Positions 9,783-19,581 of a stretch of DNA of 64,000 bases are shown piece by piece. The stretch covers positions 3,483,001 to 3,547,000 of the forward strand of contig NZ_CP037951.1 of assembly GCF_004358445.1 (NCBI RefSeq), given 5' to 3'. The stretch comes from Parashewanella tropica. GTDB lineage: Bacteria; Pseudomonadota; Gammaproteobacteria; Enterobacterales; Shewanellaceae. Below the pieces are notes generated by a model, which was not told where the DNA came from, did no database searches, and was given only the letters and a program-made list of their open reading frames with translations. The position numbers were made by a program, and so were the translations under genes. The first letter of the stretch is position 1, and each line of letters opens with the position of its first letter.

Positions 9783-9837
9783 ACCAATACAAAACCGCAT
9801 AGTCATAAATTTGATTTAACCACCATTTAACGGTAAC

Positions 9838-9863
9838 TTTTAGACCATAAATCCGGTCTAAAA
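9838..9863 (+). promoter_or_regulatory. 9-bp inverted repeat upstream of dsbC
   Basis: TTTTAGACC and GGTCTAAAA form a perfect 9-bp stem with an 8-base loop, 32 bp before the dsbC start. It is followed by A rather than T residues on the plus strand, so it is unlikely to be a plus-strand terminator. It may be an operator or a leader hairpin. Confidence 0.35.
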
Positions 9864-9894
9864 AAATGAAAGACTTAATCCAATAGGAACCCTA

Positions 9895-10620
9895 ATGAAG
9901 TTTGCCCGTATCATGTCACTATTTACCGCATTAATGGTGACCTCGGCATTTGCCGTAGCTCAATCGCCACAATTACCCGACGACAATGCCATTAAAGCAA
10001 AAGTTGAGGGAACACTCGATTTAAAAGTGTTATCAATGCAAGACTCTCCTGTTCATGGTTTATATATCGCCATGACTAATCGTGGAGTGCTTTATATCAG
10101 CAATGATGGTTCTAAAGTCATTCACGGTAATATGTACGATTTAGATAATCGAATGAAAAATTTGACTGAAGCAGCGTTAGCTAAACCTCGAGTACAGCAG
10201 CTTAAAAAGTTTGAAAAAGACATGTTGGTTTATAAAGCCAAGAATGAAAAACATGTGATTACTGTATTCACCGACATCACTTGTGGTTATTGCCGTCGCA
10301 TGCACAGCCAAATGCAAGAGTACAATGATTTAGGGATCACTGTTCGCTACTTAGCCTTCCCACGTGCAGGCGAAAATTCATCAGTAGCCAAAGAAATGAA
10401 ATCCATTTGGTGTGCAAAAGATCCATTAAAAGCGATGGACGATGCTAAAGCCGGTAAAGATGTTGCGAACAAAACTTGTCACGCCAACATTGCTGCTCAA
10501 TATGAACTTGGGCAAAGCTTTGGTGTAAATGGTACGCCTGCAGTTGTTCTAGATGACGGTACGCTTATCCCAGGTTATCAACCACCTGAGCGCATGCTAC
10601 AAACCATTGAGCATCACTAA
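9895..10620 (+). CDS. dsbC: thiol:disulfide interchange protein DsbC
   Basis: A 241-residue periplasmic disulfide isomerase. Residues 1-22 are a signal peptide (SAFAVA-Q). The N-terminal dimerisation domain covers about 28-90. The thioredoxin-fold catalytic domain contains the active-site CGYC at 130-133 (DITCGYCRRMH) and the cis-Pro loop GVNGTPAVV near 220. A second Cys pair (WCAK, KTCH) fits the structural disulfide of DsbC. It acts with DsbD to repair wrongly paired cysteines in exported proteins. It lies between xerD and recJ and is followed by a strong terminator. Confidence 0.92.
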   Translation: MKFARIMSLFTALMVTSAFAVAQSPQLPDDNAIKAKVEGTLDLKVLSMQDSPVHGLYIAMTNRGVLYISNDGSKVIHGNMYDLDNRMKNLTEAALAKPRVQQLKKFEKDMLVYKAKNEKHVITVFTDITCGYCRRMHSQMQEYNDLGITVRYLAFPRAGENSSVAKEMKSIWCAKDPLKAMDDAKAGKDVANKTCHANIAAQYELGQSFGVNGTPAVVLDDGTLIPGYQPPERMLQTIEHH

Positions 10621-10650
10621 TTCACTCTATAGAGTTTAATTAAAACCCCT

Positions 10651-10680
10651 AAAGCCACTGACTCAAACAGTGGCTTTTTT
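10651..10680 (+). terminator. rho-independent terminator of dsbC
   Basis: AAAGCCACTG and CAGTGGCTTT form a 10-bp stem with a 7-base loop and run directly into a T tract. It separates dsbC from recJ. Confidence 0.85.
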
Positions 10681-10727
10681 GATACACTCAGTGTCGTTTC
10701 ATAATTCATAATAAGAGAATCACTCCT

Positions 10728-12452
10728 GTGCTAAAACCCATTGTTCGCCGCTCAAATGTCGATGATTCACATCTACCCAATTCTCTACCACCATTGTTAA
10801 AGCAGTTGTATGCTCGTCGTGGTGTGATGGCGGAACAATGCCAAACGGGCTTAGCAGGACTACTGCGACCAGATACGTTAAAAGATTTGCCTAAAGCTGC
10901 CGCTATCATCAGTGATGCCATTGAAGCCAATAAGCTCATCACTATCATTGGAGATTTTGATGCCGACGGTGCAACATCCACTTCGGTATGTATGTTGGCG
11001 TTACGCTCAATGGGTGCTTATAAAGTCAATTTTCTTATCCCTAATCGCTTTGATTATGGCTACGGCCTAAGCCCTGAAATCGTGGATTTGGCTCATCAAC
11101 AAGGCTCTGAGTTATTGCTTACTGTCGATAATGGTATTTCATCTATATCAGGCATTGCCCATGCGAATGAACTAGCCATTCCAGTGGTGGTGACAGATCA
11201 TCACCTAGCTGGTGAAGAGTTACCTCAAGCTGCTGCCATTGTGAACCCTAACCAGCCAGACTGTCCGTTCGCCAGTAAAGCAATTGCGGGTGTGGGTGTG
11301 GCATTTTATTTGATGACCGCGATTAAAGCTGAGTTAGTTCGCCGCCAATGGTTTGAAAAGCAAAATATCACGCCACCGAATCTCACCTTCTTATTGGATA
11401 TCGTAGCGTTAGGTACAGTAGCGGATGTCGTACCTTTAGACGCTAACAATCGCATTTTAGTTGAAGCAGGATTAAGGCGAGTACGTAGCGGTCAGTGCCG
11501 CCCCGGTATCACAGCGTTACTGGATATTGCCAAACGCAACCCCAGTAAAGTAGTCGCTAGTGATTTTGGATTTGCGGTAGGACCAAGACTCAATGCTGCA
11601 GGTCGCTTAGACGAGATGTCTTTGGGTGTAGAGTTGTTGATGTGCGATGACATGAGTAAAGCCAGACAAATGGCGTATGAGCTAGACTCCCTCAACCAAG
11701 AACGACGTGAACTAGAAGCTGGTATGCAGCATGAAGCAATGCAAAAGTTAGCTTCATTAAGCCTTCACGATGATGATTTACCTTGTGGACTTGCCATCTA
11801 TCAAGAGGACTGGCATCAAGGGGTGATTGGCATTCTGGCCTCACGGATCAAAGATCGTTATCACCGACCTGTCATAGCCTTTGCTAAAGCTGAAAATGGT
11901 GAAATTAAAGGCTCTGCACGCTCTATTAAAGGCTTACACATGAGAGATCTGTTAGCCGATATTAATAATCTTGCCCCCGATCTCATTATCAAATTTGGTG
12001 GCCATGCCATGGCTGCCGGTTTATCCCTTAAAGCCGACGCTTTTCCTCGCTTTGCTGAGCTGTTTGAACAATTAACCAGTGAACGTCTTACTCAAGCACA
12101 ACTTACTGGTGAAATTTTCACTGATGGTGAGTTACCTCTGCAATTAATGGAAATGGAAACCGCTAATCTGATCCGCTATGCGGGACCGTGGGGGCAAGAA
12201 TTTGAAGAGCCGTGCTTTGATGGGCAATTCCATATTATCCAACAGCGTCTAGTTGGGGAAAAACACTTAAAGTTAGTATTGGAATCTTTATGTGGCACCA
12301 TGATGTTTGATGCGATTGCGTTTAATGTGGATCTGAAACGTTGGCCAGATATGCAGGCTAAAACCGTTGAGTTGGTGTATACCCTAGATGTGAATGAATT
12401 CCGTGGTAATCAGTCATTGCAATTGATGGTAAAACAAATAAAGGCGGCGTGA
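10728..12452 (+). CDS. recJ: single-strand-DNA-specific exonuclease RecJ
   Basis: A 574-residue DHH-family 5'-3' exonuclease acting in RecF-pathway recombination and mismatch repair. Metal-binding motifs are visible: DFDADG at 76-81, DHHL near 155, and the C-terminal FGGHAMAAGLS motif of DHHA1. The start is GTG at 10728 with AAGAGA upstream. Size is normal for the family. It follows dsbC after a terminator and converges on the unknown gene at 12455 with only 2 bp between stop codons, leaving no room for a conventional terminator. Confidence 0.95.
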   Translation: MLKPIVRRSNVDDSHLPNSLPPLLKQLYARRGVMAEQCQTGLAGLLRPDTLKDLPKAAAIISDAIEANKLITIIGDFDADGATSTSVCMLALRSMGAYKVNFLIPNRFDYGYGLSPEIVDLAHQQGSELLLTVDNGISSISGIAHANELAIPVVVTDHHLAGEELPQAAAIVNPNQPDCPFASKAIAGVGVAFYLMTAIKAELVRRQWFEKQNITPPNLTFLLDIVALGTVADVVPLDANNRILVEAGLRRVRSGQCRPGITALLDIAKRNPSKVVASDFGFAVGPRLNAAGRLDEMSLGVELLMCDDMSKARQMAYELDSLNQERRELEAGMQHEAMQKLASLSLHDDDLPCGLAIYQEDWHQGVIGILASRIKDRYHRPVIAFAKAENGEIKGSARSIKGLHMRDLLADINNLAPDLIIKFGGHAMAAGLSLKADAFPRFAELFEQLTSERLTQAQLTGEIFTDGELPLQLMEMETANLIRYAGPWGQEFEEPCFDGQFHIIQQRLVGEKHLKLVLESLCGTMMFDAIAFNVDLKRWPDMQAKTVELVYTLDVNEFRGNQSLQLMVKQIKAA

Positions 12453-12454
12453 TC

Positions 12455-13882
12455 TTAACTTCTAAGGTTTCTTAATCTTTGGTGCATTTCATCATCTTCA
12501 TCACTGGATTGTACCTCTTCAACCCTTGGAGGTGCACTAATATCATCCCAATCGTCGCCTTCATTTTCACTGTCACTTTCAAGGTTACCCTCACCATCGA
12601 CAGGCACTTGTAGTAAACGATTATGCCAATCATCAAGAGACTCTCCAGGTAGTCTTGGTTCTAGGTCAACATCATCAGGCTCTGCATCATTTCCATTCTC
12701 AGCATCCATTTGTGCCTGCTGGAGTCTCAAGTTTTGTCGCAACAGTTCATCATGAGTAGGGCCATCTGGTTCAGCTTCTATTTCCTCTTGCTCATCCAGC
12801 TCGAAATTTCTATTTCTTAATAAACGCTCAACAATATCTTTTTGTAATGGCGTTAATCTCTCATCCTTCATCAATTTAACCATGTCAGGCTTTTCACCAT
12901 CCGCTAACATAGTAAATCCACCTAAGGCTATTCTGATAGCTGCTGAAATTCTGTCGGCATATTTTAATCTGGTATGTTCATCTTTAATGTTTAATTTGGT
13001 TAGAATTTTATTGATGATAGCGCCAAGTGAATCACCGTGCAGTACTAAGCCATCATTTCCTCTAGAACGACTTACAGCATCGTAACTTGCACACGAAGTG
13101 TCAATAATCGCTAACCCCAAATTACCAACAGCTATGACTAATAAGGGTGACGCCATTCCCGCACTGAATATGGTTACAGGTATAGCTACCGCTGTTAGAC
13201 CTGCGCTCAACGCTAATGAGCCAACGCGATGCCCCACTTCTTTTTTAGCAATTCCTTGACGAAACTCAGCTATTTGCCTATCACGCTGCGCTTTAATGAA
13301 CTTCCCCTGCATTTCCAGCCCTTCAATTCTGCGTGCTTCCTCAGGGTCGACGGGAGGCTCTGGGTCAAGCCTTCTTATTTCATCTTCGCCTATTGTCGAG
13401 TAGGTATCTTCACCTTCAATTGGATCATCATAATCTGGAGCAGCCGCATCACTGGCTTCTGATGCATCACTCGCTGTGCTGGCAATACTGGCAGAGCGGC
13501 TAGAACGAGGTGAGGGTGCATTACTCTCAGAGGAGTCTGATAAGCTACGATCGTGCAGACGATTATAAAGATCATGTGGCACAGGTAGACTTAAGCCGTC
13601 TTCGAGTTCATCTTCTGACGAATCATGACCACTTGGAAAACCAGGAATAAGCGTTGAGGGTAAATCATTAAAGTCTGGCCTTGATACAGGGGCTGGAGTG
13701 GTAGTTTGATTGGAAAGTTCACTTGGATCAGGTAAATCTACTTGAGAGTAATCAAACGATGATGCACGAGCTAAGCGCGCAGAGCGGCTACAAGATGAGC
13801 TGCTTAAATCAAGCTCATCTGAAGATGTATCATAATTATCGTTAACAGGGGTAAGGTCACTTGGTCTAATTACGTCTACCAT
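12455..13882 (-). CDS. hypothetical Ser/Asp/Glu-rich protein with central hydrophobic segment
   Basis: A 475-residue protein I do not recognise. Residues 1-145 are rich in Ser, Asp and Pro with several 'SSDEL/DSSEDEL' acidic clusters. A basic-acidic helical stretch covers about 175-215. Two adjacent hydrophobic Ala/Gly/Val/Ile runs follow at about 220-265. A helical region covers about 275-355, and a strongly acidic tail contains repeated D/E clusters. There is no signal peptide. The disordered Ser-rich N-terminus and internal hydrophobic hairpin are common in type III effectors or translocators, but that is only a guess. It is wedged between two housekeeping genes, recJ and the EF-G gene, which suggests a lineage-specific insertion. 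Confidence 0.65.
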   Translation of the reverse strand: MVDVIRPSDLTPVNDNYDTSSDELDLSSSSCSRSARLARASSFDYSQVDLPDPSELSNQTTTPAPVSRPDFNDLPSTLIPGFPSGHDSSEDELEDGLSLPVPHDLYNRLHDRSLSDSSESNAPSPRSSRSASIASTASDASEASDAAAPDYDDPIEGEDTYSTIGEDEIRRLDPEPPVDPEEARRIEGLEMQGKFIKAQRDRQIAEFRQGIAKKEVGHRVGSLALSAGLTAVAIPVTIFSAGMASPLLVIAVGNLGLAIIDTSCASYDAVSRSRGNDGLVLHGDSLGAIINKILTKLNIKDEHTRLKYADRISAAIRIALGGFTMLADGEKPDMVKLMKDERLTPLQKDIVERLLRNRNFELDEQEEIEAEPDGPTHDELLRQNLRLQQAQMDAENGNDAEPDDVDLEPRLPGESLDDWHNRLLQVPVDGEGNLESDSENEGDDWDDISAPPRVEEVQSSDEDDEMHQRLRNLRS

Positions 13883-13990
13883 ATGTACTCCACTAACTAT
13901 TATCCCCCGTCTTCCTTAAGATAATAATAGTTGGGGTATTGTAGCTAAGCAATTGAATTAGATTAGACTTTGATTAAATTTGATTCATAA

Positions 13991-14026
13991 AAAAACCGCT
14001 GAATCTATTAAGAATCAGCGGTTTTT
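13991..14026 (-). terminator. rho-independent terminator of the EF-G gene
   Basis: AAAAACCGCTGA and TCAGCGGTTTTT form a 12-bp stem around a 12-base loop, giving a T run on the minus strand just after the EF-G stop codon. It is also T-flanked on the plus strand, so it can work both ways. Confidence 0.85.
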
Positions 14027-14050
14027 ATCGTTACAGAGTAAAAGCTACAA

Positions 14051-16135
14051 TTACTTGTTTGCTTCTCTTTCTTTAACGTCAGCAATTACTTTTTCAGCAA
14101 CGCTTGCAGGACATGGAGCGTAGTGTGAGAACTCCATAGAGAACTGACCACGACCAGAAGTCATTGTACGTAGAGAACCGATGTAACCGAACATTTCTGA
14201 AAGCGGTACGTCAGCCTTAATACGAACACCAGTTACGCCTGCCATTTGGTCTTTGATCATACCACGACGACGGTTAAGGTCACCGATTACGTCACCTACG
14301 TTGTCTTCTGGGCTGAATACGTCAACGTGCATCACAGGCTCAAGAAGCTGTGCGCCAGCTTTTGGCATAGATTGACGGAATGCACCTTTAGCAGCGATTT
14401 CGAACGCGATAGCTGAAGAGTCAACTGCGTGGTATGCACCATCAGTTAGTTCCATTTCAACGTCTAGTACAGGGAAACCAGCAACGGTACCAGTAGCCAT
14501 CATAGACTCGAAGCCTTTCTCAACTGCAGGCCAGAATTCTTTAGGTACGTTACCACCAACTACTGAAGAGCTGAACGTGAAGCCTGAGTTTGGCTCACCT
14601 GGACGGATAACATAGTCGATCTTACCAAACTGACCAGAACCACCAGACTGCTTCTTATGAGTGTAAGAATCTTCAACGATTTGAGTGATAGTCTCACGGT
14701 AAGCTACTTGTGGCTCACCAACGATTAGGTCAACACCGTAAGTACGCTTCAAGATATCAACTTTAATATCTAAGTGAAGTTCACCCATACCTTTAAGGAT
14801 GGTTTCACCTGAATCTTCGTCAGTTTCAACGCGGAAAGATGGATCTTCTGCAACCATTTTACCGATTGCGATACCCATTTTCTCACTACCACCTTTATCT
14901 TTTGGAGATACAGCGATAGAGATTACTGGCTCTGGGAATACCATAGCTTCAAGAGTACATGGGTGCTTAGGATCACATAGAGTGTGACCAGTTTGCACGT
15001 TCTTCATACCCACGATAGCGATAATGTCACCCGCTTGAGCTGAATCTAGTTCGTTACGCTCGTCTGCTTGCATCTCAACCATACGGCCAACACGCTCAGT
15101 TTTACCTGTTGCAGAGTTAAGAATGGTGTCACCCTTCTTGATACGACCAGAGTAGATACGTACGAAAGTAAGCGCACCAAAACGGTCATCCATAATCTTG
15201 AACGCAAGTGCTTTTAGAGGCTCATCAGCGTCAACGATAGCGTGCTCGCCAGTCTCGTTACCTTCTTCGTCAGTTAGAGGCTGTGGATCAACTTCTTGTG
15301 GAGCTGGTAGGTAATCAACAACAGCGTCAAGTAGAAGCTGCATACCTTTGTTCTTGAACGCAGAACCACAGTAAGTTGGGAAGAACGCCATAGTACGAGT
15401 ACCAGTACGGATACAACGCTTGATGTCTTCGATAGAAGGCTCTTCACCTTCCATGTAAGCTTCCATTAGATCGTCATCTTGCTCAACAGCAGTTTCGATC
15501 AGTTGCTCACGGTATTCTTCAACCATGTCAACCATGTCAGCTGGAATGTCTTCAACGCTGTAGTTCTCAGCTTGTCCAGTTTCATCCCAAACGTAAGCTT
15601 TACGAGAAAGTAGATCTACAACGCCTTTGAATTCGTCTTCGATACCGATTGGCAATACCATTACCAATGGGTTAGCCGCTAGAACGTCTTTAGTTTGCTT
15701 AACAACACGTAAGAAGTCAGCACCCATACGGTCTAACTTGTTTACGAAGATGATACGAGCAACTTCAGATTCGTTCGCATAGCGCCAGTTAGTTTCTGAT
15801 TGTGGCTCAACACCACCAGAACCACAGAATACACCAACACCACCATCGAGAACTTTAAGAGAACGATATACTTCAACAGTGAAGTCAACGTGTCCAGGAG
15901 TGTCAATTACGTTTAGACGGTGCTTGTTCCACTCACAAGTAACAGCCGCTGACTGAATGGTAATACCACGCTCAGCTTCTTGCTCCATGAAGTCAGTAGT
16001 AGATTCACCATCGTGAACCTCACCGATTTTATGGATTTTACCGGTAAGCTTAAGAATACGCTCAGTGGTAGTAGTTTTACCCGCATCAACGTGAGCAAAA
16101 ATACCAATATTTCTGTATTTTGATAAGTCAGCCAT
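14051..16135 (-). CDS. fusB: translation elongation factor G, second type (EF-G 2)
   Basis: A 694-residue GTPase driving ribosomal translocation or, as some second EF-Gs do, ribosome recycling. GTP motifs are intact: HVDAGKTT at 15-22, DTPGH at 78-82 and NKLD at 132-135. The switch I region RGITIQSAA is present and domains II-V follow at full length. It stands alone with its own terminator, not in an rpsL-rpsG-fusA-tuf operon, and near the fused carboxylase gene. That context matches the stand-alone second EF-G of Shewanella species, as far as I recall, hence the fusB symbol. The str-operon copy should exist elsewhere in the genome. Codon use looks biased towards highly expressed genes. Confidence 0.85.
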   Translation of the reverse strand: MADLSKYRNIGIFAHVDAGKTTTTERILKLTGKIHKIGEVHDGESTTDFMEQEAERGITIQSAAVTCEWNKHRLNVIDTPGHVDFTVEVYRSLKVLDGGVGVFCGSGGVEPQSETNWRYANESEVARIIFVNKLDRMGADFLRVVKQTKDVLAANPLVMVLPIGIEDEFKGVVDLLSRKAYVWDETGQAENYSVEDIPADMVDMVEEYREQLIETAVEQDDDLMEAYMEGEEPSIEDIKRCIRTGTRTMAFFPTYCGSAFKNKGMQLLLDAVVDYLPAPQEVDPQPLTDEEGNETGEHAIVDADEPLKALAFKIMDDRFGALTFVRIYSGRIKKGDTILNSATGKTERVGRMVEMQADERNELDSAQAGDIIAIVGMKNVQTGHTLCDPKHPCTLEAMVFPEPVISIAVSPKDKGGSEKMGIAIGKMVAEDPSFRVETDEDSGETILKGMGELHLDIKVDILKRTYGVDLIVGEPQVAYRETITQIVEDSYTHKKQSGGSGQFGKIDYVIRPGEPNSGFTFSSSVVGGNVPKEFWPAVEKGFESMMATGTVAGFPVLDVEMELTDGAYHAVDSSAIAFEIAAKGAFRQSMPKAGAQLLEPVMHVDVFSPEDNVGDVIGDLNRRRGMIKDQMAGVTGVRIKADVPLSEMFGYIGSLRTMTSGRGQFSMEFSHYAPCPASVAEKVIADVKEREANK

Positions 16136-16210
16136 GATTCAACTTTAATCTAGTTAGGTTAAGAAGTAGACGGAGTATGCGAATAACCGACACACCACAC
16201 ATCAGAATAA

Positions 16211-16476
16211 AGGGATCGTTTCGAAATAATTTGCCAATTTGTTACTGCTGAAAATTGACAAAATCAAGGCACGAATCATGAAGCTTAGTAAACTAAGCGA
16301 TTGATGAGTAACGCCGAGTGTGTCAATTTTAAGCGTAACCCTTTGGGCTGCGCTCATTTTCAGCTGATGCTGCGTTGTCGAGCGCTCATGTAGAATAACT
16401 ACACGTCGCACTCTCCGCCTTGCAACACCAGAAAATGCACGGCAGCAAATGGGTAAATTATTTCGACACGATCCCT
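16211..16476. repeat. MITE-like element with terminal inverted repeats
   Basis: A 266-bp non-coding block. Its ends are inverted copies: AGGGATCGTTTCGAAATAAT at the left matches the reverse complement of the right end with one difference in 22 bases, and similarity continues to about 35 bases. Inside lie a second inverted pair (AAAATTGACA at 16251-16260, TGTCAATTTT at 16321-16330) and a CTTAGT-AA-ACTAAG palindrome. No transposase reading frame fits. The structure is that of a miniature inverted-repeat transposable element or a large folded repeat. Target-site duplications are not obvious. Confidence 0.7.
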
Positions 16477-16948
16477 AGGGCGCATATTGTAAAGTGGAAC
16501 GGGCACAGGCGCAATTAGCTAGTGCAAATTTTAGCGATTCTAACGCTAGGCACATAACACCAACAAAAATAAGCCTTTATAAACATAACCTTACAGAATT
16601 ACTTTTCTGAAACTTTTTTTTATTACATAGTCTAAATTGAGCTAAATCCATTGATTTTATTAAGAAGGTACATTTCCACACCCATTCGCAATTGTAATCA
16701 CGCACTTACTTCTTCTTTATAGCAATTATTGCATCTTAAAAGCTCATGGAGGTCATTATCGTCTTATAGACAAAAGCGAGACTTTCTCACTTTTTAGTCG
16801 AAAATAAGCTCAAAATTAGAAGTTTACTCACACTCAAATATATACGATTAATAATATTTTTAACGCGATCACAAATCATACAAACGACAGATTACAAGAA
16901 AAACTTGATCCCTATAATGAGCGGCTTTTCCGCCCAGTTAGAGTTTTT
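16477..16948. other. AT-rich intergenic region upstream of the lipoprotein gene
   Basis: Together with the repeat to its left, this makes an 813-bp gap between the EF-G and lipoprotein genes. Apart from an AT-rich stretch that probably carries the lipoprotein promoter, I see no gene, tRNA or clear hairpin. Confidence 0.5.
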
Positions 16949-18745
16949 ATGCAAATCTTAAAATATACAATGATTGCCGCCACCATTTCATTTTTGTGTG
17001 CTTGCGGTAGTGACAACAAGCCTTCAACACCGTCAAAGCCTACTCCACCGCCAGCCGCTGAAGCACTAACGGGTACATCGGCTATTGGTGCCCCAATTTT
17101 AGGACAGCTAGAAATTATTGATGCCAGCGGAAAAAAATATCAGCTTGTAACAACTAAAGAAGGTAAATTTGAGCAAAAAGCGTTGAAGCAAATTAAAGCA
17201 CCTGCACTGCTCAAAGTGGTTGGTGCCGCAGCAGGCAAAAGTCATGTACTTTATTCACTTTTACTTGAAAACCAAAAACAAAATGGCATCGCGAATGTTA
17301 CACCACTAACACAGTTAGTGATATCTCGCATTACAGCCAAATCGGCAGCTGACGTTTATACAAACTTTGAGGATTACAAAGCTGATTTTACTGCTGAAAA
17401 AGTTAATGAAGCGCAGCAAGAGTTAAAATCGGTATTAAGCACGCTTTTAAAAGCAGCAAAAGTCGATGCCGACTTTAATTTCTTATCTTCAAAATTTGAT
17501 GCTAACTACACAGAATTTGATTCAGTGCTGGATTTATTGGATATCACCTTTTTAGCCGATAAAGCTATCGTCACTTATAAGCCGGATACTCAATTAAGCA
17601 TCACTCTCAACTATAACGAAAACTGGGGTAACAAAACCTTAGTGGACGACTCAAAGCAAAATGAAGTGGCGCAAACGGCATCCTTCATCGCTAAAGCGGA
17701 TAAAATTCTCGAAAGTATGCTGATTGAGCAAGACTCAGCAAAATATAAGACTTACCTACACCCTGATGCTAAGTGGTACGGTGAGACGACACCTGAAGGA
17801 ATTTGGCAACAAAAAGAAGAAATCGTTGGTGAAGAAACCGATGCTATTGAACACTACCGAGATTTATCTCTTCTTGAAGTGACTGGTGATCAATATTTAG
17901 TAGCATTCACTGAGCATTTCCAGAAATCAAAATTTGCTAGTGGTGGGCGTGCTAGAGCTTGGTTTAGTAAAAATGCTGAAGGTAAAATTAAGTTCTTGGG
18001 GCAAAAACTAGACTTACCAGTTAATATTGCTCTGACGACTAAGTTGTCAATTAAGGCTAATGAAACAGATAAAACACCAACATTAGCGATTGGCGTTAAT
18101 GGTTTCCCAAACTTGAATAAATGTAAGGCTATCCCTTCCAAATATGACAATGTGAGTTGGTTTGTGCCCGGTTTAAAATTGGTGGATATCAAAGACTATA
18201 TTTCCACTTTCGATACTATCGAAATCACTGGTGAAGGCATTAATGACAAACTGGTTATTGATAAGATTTATAAAGAAGTAAAAGACGGCGAGATCACTGG
18301 ATGTCATTTAGCAGCAAGCCAAGTGAAACAACCTTGGGGCGCGCTAAGAAGTTTAGTCATCGATGGTTACCCAGTTAGTGGAGGCATTAAAGATAATGCG
18401 AACTACACCATCAAATACATGAAAAACAATGAAGCGGTTTATGTTGAAACCTTATCTATTGGTAAAACCCATGCCGAAGGAGATGTATTAGCATTGCCTA
18501 AAATGGAAAAGCTAGACCGTGACGCTGGCAGCTTCAGCTATGAGTGGAAACCATCATCACCACTATGGATTGATACTGACATTTGGGTTTCTGATATTAA
18601 CTCACCAGGTAGCCAACGCTTTGCCGTGAAAAAAGGCGAAACTAAAGTATCGTCAAAGTCACTGGATAAAATCGATTTTATCAATCATTCCATGTTTGAT
18701 AATTACGGACGCAGCATCAGCTTGCAATACAGCTTTGCCAAATAG
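16949..18745 (+). CDS. putative outer-membrane or periplasmic lipoprotein
   Basis: A 598-residue protein with a lipoprotein signal: the hydrophobic start ends in LCAC, so Cys19 should be lipidated. It is followed by a Ser/Pro/Lys linker (about 20-40). Residues ~43-130 look like a carboxypeptidase-regulatory-type beta domain (GTSAIGAPILGQLEIIDASGK). The middle (about 235-355) resembles an NTF2/SnoaL-like calcium-kinase-type domain, a weak impression. The C-terminal part is beta-rich. No catalytic motif is recognised. It is single-gene, followed by a perfect 10-bp hairpin. Confidence 0.65.
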   Translation: MQILKYTMIAATISFLCACGSDNKPSTPSKPTPPPAAEALTGTSAIGAPILGQLEIIDASGKKYQLVTTKEGKFEQKALKQIKAPALLKVVGAAAGKSHVLYSLLLENQKQNGIANVTPLTQLVISRITAKSAADVYTNFEDYKADFTAEKVNEAQQELKSVLSTLLKAAKVDADFNFLSSKFDANYTEFDSVLDLLDITFLADKAIVTYKPDTQLSITLNYNENWGNKTLVDDSKQNEVAQTASFIAKADKILESMLIEQDSAKYKTYLHPDAKWYGETTPEGIWQQKEEIVGEETDAIEHYRDLSLLEVTGDQYLVAFTEHFQKSKFASGGRARAWFSKNAEGKIKFLGQKLDLPVNIALTTKLSIKANETDKTPTLAIGVNGFPNLNKCKAIPSKYDNVSWFVPGLKLVDIKDYISTFDTIEITGEGINDKLVIDKIYKEVKDGEITGCHLAASQVKQPWGALRSLVIDGYPVSGGIKDNANYTIKYMKNNEAVYVETLSIGKTHAEGDVLALPKMEKLDRDAGSFSYEWKPSSPLWIDTDIWVSDINSPGSQRFAVKKGETKVSSKSLDKIDFINHSMFDNYGRSISLQYSFAK

Positions 18746-18758
18746 GCAACGCCAAACC

Positions 18759-18786
18759 GAGCAAAGGACAAAGTGATCCTTTGCTC
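18759..18786 (+). terminator. hairpin after the lipoprotein gene
   Basis: GAGCAAAGGA and TCCTTTGCTC make a perfect 10-bp stem with an 8-base loop, 13 bp after the stop codon. There is no T run, so it may protect the 3' end or need Rho. Confidence 0.55.
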
Positions 18787-18830
18787 AACACAAAGCGTAA
18801 GATACATAACTCCACAATTAAGGATGAGGT

Positions 18831-19370
18831 GTGGTTATGTTGTACAACCTATTAATATTCAGTATTTTGTGGCTAGCTTGTGTTGTGTTTGGCAACGCAG
18901 CCGTTCCCTTCGTCGTACTATTTTCAGTACTCTACTTTTTTAAAAACAAATCCATATTAGATCTTAATTTGATCTTATTTATCGTTGTCGTTGGTGGCTT
19001 GGCCGATAACATTCTTATGCATTTAGACGTGATCCAATATCGACATTACAGTGCTTTTGAACATAACAGTTCTGTGATCCCATTCTGGATGTGGGCTATT
19101 TGGCTCAGTTTCGCCATCAGTGTAAAACCATTTCTTCAATGGTTGTCTCAATCTGTATGGCTACAACTCCTGTTCGCAATCACCGCTCCAGCAACGGCTT
19201 ATTTAATCGCCCAACAACTTGGCGCCATGAGTTTTTCATTTTCAAATGCCGAAATGTTTATGCTACTTGGTATGATCAGTTCAGTATTAATTCCGCTATT
19301 TACCGCCGTTCAAAAATGGAATGACGAAGATAGAATTTCCACTCAAAAACCAAGTCTGGTTAAAAGTTAG
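18831..19370 (+). CDS. small inner-membrane protein, DUF2878-like
   Basis: A 179-residue protein with about six hydrophobic segments and few polar loops. The N-terminal 'LACVVFGN..VPFVVLFSVLYF' and the 'GGLADNILMHLDVI' stretch fit my memory of the DUF2878 family of unknown function, but this is a weak match. The start at 18831 is GTG, with ATG 18837 also available; GATGAGG lies just before 18831. A strong terminator follows, so it is the last gene of its transcript. Confidence 0.65.
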   Translation: MVMLYNLLIFSILWLACVVFGNAAVPFVVLFSVLYFFKNKSILDLNLILFIVVVGGLADNILMHLDVIQYRHYSAFEHNSSVIPFWMWAIWLSFAISVKPFLQWLSQSVWLQLLFAITAPATAYLIAQQLGAMSFSFSNAEMFMLLGMISSVLIPLFTAVQKWNDEDRISTQKPSLVKS

Positions 19371-19387
19371 TGACTCTCCGGTCAATT

Positions 19388-19423
19388 CCCCCTTTTATAT
19401 AAATGTCAAAGGGGGATTTTTTT
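19388..19423 (+). terminator. rho-independent terminator
   Basis: CCCCCTTT and AAAGGGGG form an 8-bp stem followed by a T-rich run (ATTTTTTT) after the membrane-protein gene. Confidence 0.85.
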
Positions 19424-19481
19424 GTTACTCGAAATACATGAAACCCTGATAAAGTCATACAATCACCTTTAAAATCTGTAC

Positions 19482-19528
19482 GTTACTGTACACAAGATGA
19501 TTAATTTGTTTTTATCTTTCATTCCGAA
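19482..19528 (+). promoter_or_regulatory. conserved upstream element, copy 1
   Basis: The element reads GTTACTGTAC, seven variable bases, GATTAATT, one base, GTTTTTA, then a TTTCATT.CGA tail. It starts exactly 100 bp before the ATG of the gene at 19582. The same blocks with the same internal spacing occur 100 bp before the paralogue at 20631. Sequence between this element and each start codon is much less similar, so the element is under separate constraint or was duplicated with the gene. Confidence 0.65.
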
Positions 19529-19581
19529 TGCAAATTCTGCAACGCATAATGAGGCTTCCTTAACCCACATGAGTCACGATT

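Noticed and set aside
12882-13575. Several small frames in the Ser/Asp-rich gene
   Set aside because: They are alternative-frame readings of a 475-residue gene with consistent coding content.
16202-16411. 69-residue minus-strand frame in the repeat element
   Set aside because: It overlaps the inverted-repeat structure and has no homologous pattern or ribosome site; the region is better explained as a non-coding repeat.
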